Positions 55,296 through 64,000 of a stretch of DNA of 64,000 bases are shown in pieces. The stretch lies in contig BCIC01000009.1 in assembly GCA_001599835.1 (NCBI GenBank), forward strand, positions 132,449 through 196,448. Direction: 5' to 3'. Position 1 is the first letter of the stretch; every line of letters starts with the position of its first letter. The position numbers and the translations under genes were made by a program. The notes beneath the pieces were generated by a model. It was not told where the DNA came from. It saw only the letters and a list, made by a program, of their open reading frames with translations, and ran no database searches. This DNA is from Thermoascus crustaceus (Eukaryota; Ascomycota; Eurotiomycetes; Eurotiales; Thermoascaceae).

Positions 55296-56645
55296 GGTGG
55301 GCGTGGACAATTGGCGATGTGAGAGAGAGAGGGATGTCGGATGGTGGAGGTCGTCCGGGGTCCGGGGGGAGGCGGTCGGGGTAAAATCACGTGATAATAT
55401 TGATCGGGCCTAGGGCAGCAGTGCCTGGACGACGTTCGCTTTGACTTTTCCGCTAATGCTGATCCAATCTCCACTCTCCCCAAGAAGAAAAAAAACAAAA
55501 ACTCCACCGTTCTGATAATCGGTGAACACTGTTGTTTAGTGTCTTGATGTGTGTCGATTAAATTGCGCGGCAGCATGAAGCTATACGCACCCCTGCGTGC
55601 TGAGATGGCTCCAATCCGGCCCGGACCGCGCGCTCTGGGGCCGCCCGTGAACTCGGATCCTTTGTGGGTTTCCGCCTATTTGCTCTCCGGCCCCAAGGCT
55701 TCCCCATCCGAGCCTCGTCAATTGGGCTCTCCAGAACGCGCTTCATGCACTCAATCGATATCGTTTGGACAACAAAGAAACATGTCATAGCAATCAAGCT
55801 GCACGACACTGGTAAACTGCATAATGCTGGTGTCGCCACCCCACCATGCGTTCTCCTACAATCTATTGCTAATCTAAGGAGCTCCTGGGGCAGCCAGGCA
55901 GCGCCGCAGCGAGCAACCGATGATGCCCAATGAACTATGAAATATTCGCCCCTTTAGCTTTGTCTTTGCGCCTGAGTTGAATTCTGGCCTGCATTTTTTT
56001 GGCCGCATACTGCCTGAGTTTCGCCATGTTATCCGTCAATTCCACCGTGGGAAGACGCAGGCAGACCTGCTGGTTTGCTCTTCTGAGGTTCCTGCCTCAT
56101 CGAGCGACCATGCGTCTGCGTAAAAAGTACGCATTGCTCTGGGAATTACAGGGTCGCCTCAGGTTTCCGGGAATGGGATATCAGCTGGCCCTTCCCTCCT
56201 GCCAGCCTCTTTTGTCTGGCTCTCCGTCTACAGCAGTCTGGCCTATCTTTCACGAGTTGACGTCTTATGCTGCCTGAATTGTCTACCTGCCTTTAGACTC
56301 CTGAGCTCCCCTGCTTCTGTCTCCGTGTACTCCATTTATTCGCGGCCTCTCTTCGGAGCATTGAGACCAAGAACCACTCCGAACTCATCCCCCGCCTTCG
56401 TTCCAGTCATCTGTCAATCAAGTGTCCCTCGTTTCCTCTGGCGTTTGTGATCCAGCCAGGTCGACGCCCTATGACAGCTTGTTGTCGCATGGAATGCTTG
56501 CAAGTGCCCTATTGAAAGGACGGATACCTGACTGTTCACTCTTTGCGCCTTGCTGTGACACCATAGTACTCTGCTCATTGGAAACACGTTTGCAAATACT
56601 AGGTAGTACTATCTGCACGACAGTGTTCCATATCTTTCCATCACA
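55296..56645. other. 1.35 kb divergent interval, complex I subunit / repeat protein
   Basis: Contains the TCACGTGA element at 55387-55394 near the complex I gene. Frames of 79-100 codons occur on the plus strand (55551-55790, 55664-55933, 55999-56277, 56422-56724), but they overlap each other, carry no motifs and have no shared splice pattern. Confidence 0.45.
55387..55394. promoter_or_regulatory. TCACGTGA E-box upstream of the complex I gene
   Basis: Inside the palindrome ATCACGTGAT, 92 bp upstream of the complex I start codon. It is identical to the decamer upstream of NOP12. Confidence 0.5.
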
Positions 56646-59600
56646 ATGCCACCAAAAAAGAACAACAAGTCGAAGAAGAAGGCAGCAAAGAACACAAATG
56701 AACCAAAGACTCCTGCACCCCTAGGTCCACAACCACAAGAGCCACAACCGCCAGAGCAAAAAGTTCCTGTTGAGCCTGCATCACCGGTCGACGACTCGAG
56801 AACTCCAGCACCGCCCATCACCGTTGAGAGCTTAAACGAGGACCGCTCTCCGCCTCAGAACCCATCCAAACTGGATTCCCCTCAGCAGCCATTTGTGGAG
56901 AGTGAAGCGAAAAACACTGAAGATGCCCCACCAGCGACCTATTTACCCCGAGAAGAGACACCTCCTGAGCCCCCAAATGAAGCTTCGCTAGAACCTCGAG
57001 CAGGTTCACCATCGGAGCCTCAGGAAGCAACACCAACAGAATCTCAAGAGACCGTGCCAGCAGAGGCTCAAGAAGCCGCACCGCCTGAGGTTAAAGAGAG
57101 TGCACCACCGGAATCTGAAGAAGTCGCACAGCATGAATCTCAGGAAACAGTAGCACCCGAATCCCAAGAGCGAACTGTAGAAGAGACGCCAGAGCCCCAG
57201 GGGGAAGCTCTTCAACAAAACGCCGAAGCGTCACAAGAGCTCCCTGCGGAGGCAGTATCAAAGCCTCAAGGAGTGCCTCAGGAAACCCCTGAGCCAGTGC
57301 CAACTGAGCCTCAGGAACAAGCACCCCAAGAGACCGCTGAATTAGCACAAGAGCATCGTCCGACAGAAGCGCCTCAAGAGACTGCGCAACCAACACCAGA
57401 GGTGCCTAAGGAAGAGCCTCCCCAAGGTATTTCTGAACCAGCACCAGAGCAGCCTCAGGCAGAAGTTCCTCAAGAGACTGCTAAGCCAGCACCAGCAGAG
57501 CCCCAGGAAGGAGCACCTCAAGAGATTACTCGACAAGCGCCCGAAGAGCCCAAAGAAGATGCATCTCAAAAGATCTCCGAATCAGCATCAGTAGAGTCTC
57601 AGAAAGAAGCTCCCCAAGAGACCTTCGAGCCAGCGGCAGCAGAGCCGGAGGAAGAAGCACCTAAGAAGACACCTGAACAAACGCTACAAGAGCCCCAGGA
57701 ACAAAAAACTGAAGAAGCGCCTCAAAAAATCTCTGAACCAGCACCGGCAGAGCCTCAGGGAGAGGTGCCTCAAGAGACCCCCAAACCAGTACCAACGAAA
57801 ACTCAGGAAGAAGCACCAGCAGAACCGCGTGAAGTACATCACGAGATCTCTGAGGAAACATCGCCAGCGCCTCCTGTGCAAGCACCACGAAAGGCTCCCG
57901 AAGAGCTGCTGTCAGAACTCCAAAAGGAAGCGTCTCCAGCACCACGCGTGACCAACGGCACATCTGTCGGTAATCGTTCTAACGGGGTGTATTCGAATGG
58001 ACTGCATAAGAACATCAACGTCGAGGACACAAATAGGGTGTCAACCACTGCTGCTCCGAACCCCTGGAGATCAGCATACCCTACGCACTCAGCCTATATA
58101 CCTCTGACATCACCTCCCTTGGTTGAACCTCCGATGGCAACCAGTCCGGCCCTACAGCCTCGTCCCTCTTACCCTAGCTCGCCGACGTGTGCTGCATACT
58201 CACAACATCAGGGCAAGGTTAGCAGCCCATTTGTGCACACCTACATGCCGGGCTTTGGGAGCGTAACAGCCCCAGATGTCACAATAGCAACTCCAGCGAG
58301 CGTAGATCCGTTGACACTTCCAAGTTTTGCGACTGCCCTTCGCTCTCCTGCCATGTCGGCTAGTACTCATTACAGGCCGTATCACCAACGTGTGGGAAGC
58401 ACAGCGTCCTCCGGTCGGAGTTTTGGTTCTTCATACTTTGGCTCACCCTACCAGCCTGTGAGAGAGCCGTCGTTGAAAAGCAGTGGCGGATTGTTCGATC
58501 AAAATGGGGCTCTTAACCTGGGCCACGATGAACATGAGCCTCTCCAGCTCCTAACGCGAATTTCAAATGTCATCCCCGATCTTAATCGACTGCTACACGC
58601 CCACAGAGAGACGCGAGACAAGCTATCCGTACGAGAAGCGGAGATCAAACAGATGGAATCTGAGCACGAGCAAGCTTTGATGCATAAGGATTTCTATATT
58701 GAAGCATTACAAGCCCAGATCAGGAAAGTTGCCAATGAAAATGCCGAGGAATGTTCGAGGTGGAAAAAGAACGTCAACGAACTTAAGTCGGAAATCAAAA
58801 ACCTTCAAGGGAAGAACAGAGATCTCGACAATACCTTGGCCGCTTCCCAGAAAACCAATAGCGAGCTTTCGCAGTCTAGGACACAACTCGAGGAGGAGAT
58901 TGATAAGTTGCACAGCAGCATTCAGGATGCGAAAATCGCACATGAAAAGGAGCTGGAGAAGAAGGAATGCGAAAAAGCTGCTCTTGCAGCGCAGGAGCGC
59001 GAGCTTACTGAGCTGTTCGAACGGGTCAGGAGTGAAGACGAGAGAGCAGCGGCTGAAACCTTGGAGGCTCGCGAGAGAGAGCTTCTAGATGACTTTGAGC
59101 AGCAGAAACGTACGCTGCGGGCCGAGAATGAAAACGCCCTGAACGAGAAGCAATCGGAGCTCGACTCGAAGGCGAAGGATCTGGAAGCCACTCAGAAGGA
59201 ACTCCACGATACAAATGTCCGCCTTGATACTACCACGGCTGACCTCGACTCCAAAAAGGCTGGGCTCGCCTCGATCCAGACAGAACTCGTTTCCACCAAA
59301 GCAGACCTCGACTCGACTAAGACAGACCTTGATTCCACTAAAGCAGATCTTGACTCTACGAAGGCTGATCTCAACTCGACCAAGTCAGACCTCGATTCTA
59401 CCAGGGCGCAGCTCAACTCCACAAAAGCTGATCTTGACTCGACCAAGACAGAACTCAGTTCTACCAAGACAGAGCTCGATACCACCAAAGCTGATCTTGA
59501 GTTGACACAGAATGCGCTGGAAAACAAAGAAAAAGAGCTAGAAGAGGCTCGCCAAATGCATGCAGAGGAACTTGATAGCCTTCGGAACGCTCACAAGGAG

Positions 59601-61197
59601 GAGCTCGCTGCCAAGCAAAAAGAGTCGGACGAGAAGATAGCAGCCTTGGAGGCCGATTGCAGCGAGAAGGAACGGAATTGGGCCGATAACCGCGCGAATC
59701 TCGAAAACCAACTCTTGCTGAAAACAGAAGGACTCACCAATTTCGAGAAGGAGAAAGAGGCTCAGGGGAAACGAATTCAGGGCGTATTTGACGAAATGCG
59801 CTCGACTATGGAGAGTATGGATAAAGATCGTGAGAGACTCAAAAAGACATTGCACAGTCTGGGAGAGGTGACCGATCTGAAAAATACCAAAGGCGACACA
59901 TTCTTGTAAGTTGTCTGGAACGATTAAGAGCCTATTACTGGCCGTCTTTCACGATGTTTACGAATTTCCTTTATTTACCGCTTATATTTGTATTACTATT
60001 TTTTACGACATTTATTGTTACCTGCCATATTTGTATTCTAATTCCATTTTATCCACGGGACTCCTCTGTGTAAGAGTTTTTGTCTTTTTGACTCATTTCT
60101 GAGGATATCATGATTTTTGCCGCTATATACTCGGCGGATTTACACTCGTTCATGGTTTTCCAATAAAGCATACATCCATGTCGATAAAGAGACAGTGAAA
60201 GTACATCTTCTGATTTAATTTCTTTTGAAATTCTAGTTTGGACTGCTTCGCTCAGTTATCACGTCTTATCGTCGACCTGTCAAAGGAATACTTTGCATAT
60301 CTCCCAATTGACCCGCCGAAGGATGTCCTGGCAAAGATACCTGCGGAAATTCCTCCATTCTTGGACAATACTCCAGCATCGCACGAGCTGCGCTCGGCCT
60401 ATGTACAGCACGTCGTCTCAAAAACACTGACGTACCGCGTATTCCAACCGTTCATATTCACTCTGGGCAAACGATATGACAAGGCAGATACCTTCTTCCA
60501 GATGCTCTCGCTAGATATCCGACGCAAATCTATCAGGCGCGAGGCAATTTGGAGACAGCTAACGCTGAAGGCTGCATATACAACTTCAGATGCCAGGCAA
60601 TCAATAAATGTCGTTGCGGCAGTGGTTGTTGACGAGATTATCGAGCAAATTAGACACTTTGCCGATCCAAAGCAGTTGGACGCTTTGTTGACAGGAGTCA
60701 GGAAGATTGTCAAGCTGGCTGCTGAAACGTGGAGGCACGCACGCGTCGAGCGGGAGCTAATACTCGCGATGCTTCCCGCACCCGCAGCTGAGGATGTCTC
60801 TAACAAGGAATGGGAGGAGTATCCATCTGAAAGAGAACCATCACCTAGCCGGAGAGGTGACCATGGGCGTCATGTTATACTCCGGATCTTCCCACGGATC
60901 TTCCGAGAAGCTGCCCACGAAGATTTTGTGGACGACAAAGACAAGCGTAACCCGTGCGTATACAGTCCTGGAACTGTCCTGTATTCAGATTCGCCGGTAA
61001 TCCTTGCTCGAGTGGATGAAATTGCTGGCAAGGGCTCAGATTCACCAGTTGTCGGATCTCGCGCCAGCTCAAGGGGCTCGATTTACTCGAATGGGGTGCC
61101 ATCCCCCAGAAAGTGCAAAGACACGCAGCCCCAGGCTGGGCCAGATTGGAAAGACATCCGGACACAGGAAACTGAAGAGAGTGCTATTATCGTCTGA
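56646..61197 (+). CDS. Large repeat-rich coiled-coil protein with conserved C-terminal domain
   Basis: Exons 56646-59905 and 60237-61197 encode 1406 residues, joined by a 331 bp intron. Segments in order: a basic start MPPKKNNKSKKKAAKNTN; a Pro/Glu/Gln region (about 20-430) of imperfect 16-20 residue units such as EPAPAEPQGEVPQE; a Ser/Pro/Tyr-rich linker (about 430-630); a coiled coil (about 640-1080), whose part at roughly 870-955 is an array of DSTKADL-type heptads; and a helical C-terminal domain (about 1087-1290) with LSRLIVDLSKEYFAYLPIDP, ASHELRSAYVQHVVSKTLTY, and INVVAAVVVDEIIEQIRHFA. The C-terminal domain reads like ordered, conserved sequence; the rest evolves by repeat turnover. Function is unknown. 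It could be a structural or tethering protein. No signal peptide or membrane helix. Confidence 0.82.
56900..57880 (+). repeat. Degenerate Pro/Glu/Gln-encoding minisatellite
   Basis: DNA units related to CCTCAAGAGACT and GAGCCTCAGGAA alternate over about 1 kb, with a period near 48-60 bp. Translated units vary around EPxPAEPQExAPQET. Limits are approximate. Confidence 0.75.
59250..59510 (+). repeat. 21-bp minisatellite encoding DSTKADL heptads
   Basis: About a dozen tandem 21-bp units (for example around CTCGACTCGACTAAGACAGA) keep the seven-codon frame, so the repeat equals two turns of coiled coil. Serine codons drift between TCG, TCC and TCT, showing divergence after expansion. Confidence 0.85.
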
Positions 61198-62026
61198 AAT
61201 CCGCTGTCACACCGAAAGAATGACAAATTGTGCTTATAAGATGAGCGTGCCCAAGTCACCGCTGGATGGGCAGCCTTCCCGTGCCTGTGTGCATACTGCT
61301 CAGGGCCCAATTGAGGAGCTGAGAAAGCTGCATAGGAGATGTGGCAGTTGCATTTTGAAACCTTATACTTGAGGAACGCGATTCGAAATCGAAGACTAAC
61401 GAGCCACGCGGAATAACAAAACTTTGAACTTATGACTGATTTGTTGAGACTTCGCAGTGATAATATTATGCATGTTAATATCTTCCAATTTCGGCATTGT
61501 CAGTTGTCCTTCTTATCGCTTCCGTCTTGATGCATTCCCATTCCGAATGTGTATTCTATGCTTGTGGAGTACTTGTATGATTGTATGATAGCATGGTGTT
61601 TACATTGCGGATGAGTGTATCGGGTTAGGACATGGGCAGAATGACTTGACTGTATCTCTTCTCATTTTCACTTTTGGTTGTTTATGACTGATAAATGTGC
61701 CTGCATGTACATTCGTTTCTTGACGAATTTTCTTCGTTCTAGTTTCCTAATATTTCGGAATTAGTATTTTTCATTCTACTTTCGGCAGGATCTAGATTAT
61801 GACTTGACGACGGGCAAGTCCCAGTGTGTATATGTTACTCTACTCTTATGGATTTATCGGACACCTATGTTGTAATTTTTAATTCGTTTCAAATAACAGT
61901 GGCAATCCCGTATTTGTCCATTATTAATAACAGACAAACAAGTAGAGAAGCCTGTGGAGATACATGTATGGTTGTGTGTTCTATGAGAGTTGCTCCACAT
62001 TGTGATGCCCTACATAGAAATTCATC
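61198..62026. other. Convergent intergenic region
   Basis: 829 bp between the repeat protein (+) and the membrane protein (-). It is AT-rich with no credible frame. Confidence 0.55.
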
Positions 62027-63428
62027 CTACCGTGGAGTTCCAGGATAATGTCTCATTTCGATATTCTCATGTTCCACAGCCCATTCGCGCGTCTCTCGGA
62101 TGATCATCCGCTGAGACTCATGGCTGTCGATTGAATCTATCGAGTCGGGTCGCTCATTAACGACGGTGGCAGTGGCATTGGCAACGCAGGTCTGATGTTG
62201 ATGAAAGTCGGTCCGGAATGCAGGCGATATCGTCGTCGAAGGCACTGGGTTCGATGATCTGTTCGACGACGAGCCTTCTTTGCCGGTATTGTCCGATTGT
62301 CTGAGGTGACTATTCCTGTTCCCCTTCGTCCCCAGTCCCCATCCCGTGTTGAACGCGATCACGAAGGGCTTCATGCAAGGGATCGTTGCCGCCATCAGGC
62401 TGTACTGCAGGAGGACTTCTGTGCTGATACTCGCGTCTACGCCGTTTAGCGGCGGGTCCGGACTTTGTAAGGCGCTCTTTAGGTAGATGACCCGTGCGAT
62501 GGCGGCGATGATGACTCTGATAGAAAAGGAAAGGGGGGTTAGATGGTGTGGTGATGGTGATGGACGTCTCAAAGAATGATGGTACGCTTACGGCACTCGG
62601 CTTCCGAATGCAATGAGGACGACCACTTTACCCTTCCAGCGCATGTGGAGGCCCCAGATGAGGTAGACATATACGGACAATAAGCCGATTTCGGTGACGA
62701 CGTCGAAGGCGGTGATGAGTTGCCATCGGAGGAGCTATCGCGCTGGATCAGCGAGAGACCCTCTTGTCTATATAGACACGCAGGGCTATACTCACCACAT
62801 TCTTGCATTGTCCGTCTAGCAGCCACGGGTGGTTGAGTCCGCACTTCAAACCGATCGCAAGCAGTGAGGCAAACCCCCACAGTGATATGATGGTCAAGAC
62901 CCCATCGCAGAGCCTCATGTATCTCTTCTCACGGCCCAGTCGCCTCAGGAGAAAGGCGACGGAAGCCTTGGCGGCGGTATGTGCGATAACGAAGAGGATG
63001 TCGGCTGCATAGATCGCCTATTTACTTCTGTTAGCGACGACTACTACCTTTAGAAGAAGATCGGGTAAAAAGTGGGTTTGAACCTTTTCTGCTTTTGATA
63101 TCCTGACTGGATCCAGCAATGTCTTTGATTTTCCAAATCCATGTGAAACTGAGTCCATGACCGCGCCGACATGGCATATGCCTAATGCCTGAGATTTTCG
63201 AGTCAGAGGGCAAAAATGGATATATAGCGCAATCGGACTCCCTACCGTTCCTACTCCCGCAGCCAGATCATCCAGACCGAATGGACCGTTGATTGCCCAA
63301 CGGGTATACAGGCGTGTGAGGAAACAGAGCACCATCCATGACATCAAAAGCGTGGTGACGATGACAACCAGGCCACTTCTGTCCGTTGGGGTCAGGATGT
63401 ATGCGCGGTGGCCTTCGTCGTAAGACAT
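62027..63428 (-). CDS. Fungal rhodopsin-fold (SAT4-like) integral membrane protein
   Basis: Five exons on the minus strand: 63428-63246, 63188-63084, 63017-62796, 62734-62592, 62516-62027, giving 380 residues; introns of 57-75 bp are all in phase. Seven hydrophobic segments can be counted, beginning with LVVIVTTLLMSWMVLCFLTR; RWAINGPFGLDDLAAGVG is the typical first cytoplasmic loop with the conserved Asp-Asp. Later blocks are ILFVIAHTAAKASVAFLLRR, LCDGVLTIISLWGFASLLAI, WQLITAFDVVTEIGLLSVYV and EVLLQYSLMAATIPCMKPF. The C-terminal ~100 residues are Ser/Asn-rich and cytoplasmic. It belongs to the large fungal rhodopsin-domain family; most members have no known function and there is no retinal lysine pattern that I can identify. 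The donor after CKNV was chosen over one two codons earlier. Confidence 0.85.
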
Positions 63429-64000
63429 TGTCTGAAAGAAAATCTCCGATGAGGAGATTTCAGCCTGTAGGTGTTTAGACTCTCCCGATATGAAGTTTGG
63501 GAGGTTTACATCTCGAATGGCGAGGATCTGGATCGTTCAGAAGAAGGCTGCGCATTGTTGGACGTTTGAAACCCAGCCGTCTCCTCGATCAGCATCGGAT
63601 ATCTTCGTAAAGGATGTGTTATAACAGGAGGTATGTATAAGTATGATGACAACCCCATCCGGGGCCATCCTGGAGCGCCATACCCGGATAAGAGCTGACG
63701 ATCGAACGTGGGGCGCGGTGAACGCACAATTGCCGCTGGACGCTGCGAGGACAGGGATCGTCGGCGCATCCGTGCCCATATCGATGTTCATTCTCGCGGG
63801 GTTGATGGTCTCGACCGCCGACGCTCGCATCCCTGCATCCAGATGCTCGGACGGCGCGAGACGACGACCTCCCTGTCCAACGATGTCAACCTGCAGCACA
63901 CTCTCTTGCAGCGGCGATCTCTTCGACTGGCCTCTTACGCTGACGCTATCGTCTTCTCACCTACTGAAGCACCCAGTACGCTTCGAGCGGGGCTATCGAA
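63429..64000. other. Right-edge non-coding stretch
   Basis: Upstream region of the membrane protein. A minus-strand frame of 120 codons (63537-63899) has no motif or splice link. A neighbouring gene may begin beyond the edge. Confidence 0.45.

Noticed and set aside
57006..57963. Several minus-strand ORFs rich in Leu, Cys and Trp
   Set aside because: Antisense of the Pro/Glu/Gln repeats, so their repetitiveness is inherited from the plus strand.
63537..63899. 120-codon minus-strand ORF at the right edge
   Set aside because: Would lie upstream of the membrane protein, but no donor/acceptor pair joins them and its text is random-looking.

Overview
The window reads as nuclear DNA of a filamentous ascomycete, most likely Eurotiales (Aspergillus/Penicillium-like). 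Reasons: almost every gene is split by short GT-AG introns (about 49-135 bp, with CTAAC/CTGAC-like branch sites), genes lie on both strands at roughly 2-3 kb spacing, and the set includes dynein intermediate chain, CsnH, Pta1, COA3, a Kre9/Knh1-like GPI protein and a rhodopsin-fold membrane protein. All exon limits are from reading splice sites and frames by eye; none was checked by a database search.

Layout. 0.5-2.2 kb: Dal5-type MFS permease. 3.0-7.4 kb: dynein intermediate chain (-), ATP synthase subunit e (+), CsnH (-). 7.7-10.3 kb: Stt3 (+). 11.3-13.2 kb: MFS sugar transporter (+). 14.1-15.2 kb: D-2-hydroxyacid dehydrogenase (-). 16.5-19.6 kb: two adjacent decayed genes, one unrecognised (-) and one of the GRDP-like family (+). 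21.1-25.1 kb: Pta1 (-) and COA3 (+), divergent. 26.5-30.3 kb: an unrecognised intact gene (-), a frame-broken gene (-) and a small gene whose frames do not join (+). 30.9-37.1 kb: Dep1/Sds3-like HDAC subunit (-) and Nop12 (+). 37.7-41.3 kb: an unrecognised gene and an FAD-dependent oxidoreductase. 41.3-43.9 kb: a gene-free convergent interval rich in ACCTACCT/AGGTAGGT. 43.9-49.4 kb: GPI protein (-), NUFIP1/Rsa1-like CCCH protein (-), Rpc25 (+). 50.3-55.3 kb: cystathionine gamma-lyase, Hpm1/METTL18-type methyltransferase, complex I 17.8 kDa subunit (-). 56.6-61.2 kb: a 1406-residue repeat and coiled-coil protein. 62.0-63.4 kb: rhodopsin-fold membrane protein (-).

Most of the window is conserved housekeeping sequence: gene expression (Pta1, Dep1, Nop12, NUFIP1-like, Rpc25, Hpm1), mitochondrial inner membrane (ATP synthase e, COA3, NUO17.8), protein glycosylation (Stt3) and sulfur metabolism (cystathionine gamma-lyase). 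Several pairs are divergent and must share promoter space. I saw no biosynthetic cluster, transposon, CRISPR array, tRNA or rRNA. The least ordinary parts are the decayed block at 16.5-19.6 kb, the frame-broken genes at 28-30.3 kb, the repeat-built protein at 56.6-61.2 kb and the repeat-rich convergent interval at 41.3-43.9 kb. One ambiguous base (n at 32415) warns that some frame breaks could be sequencing errors.
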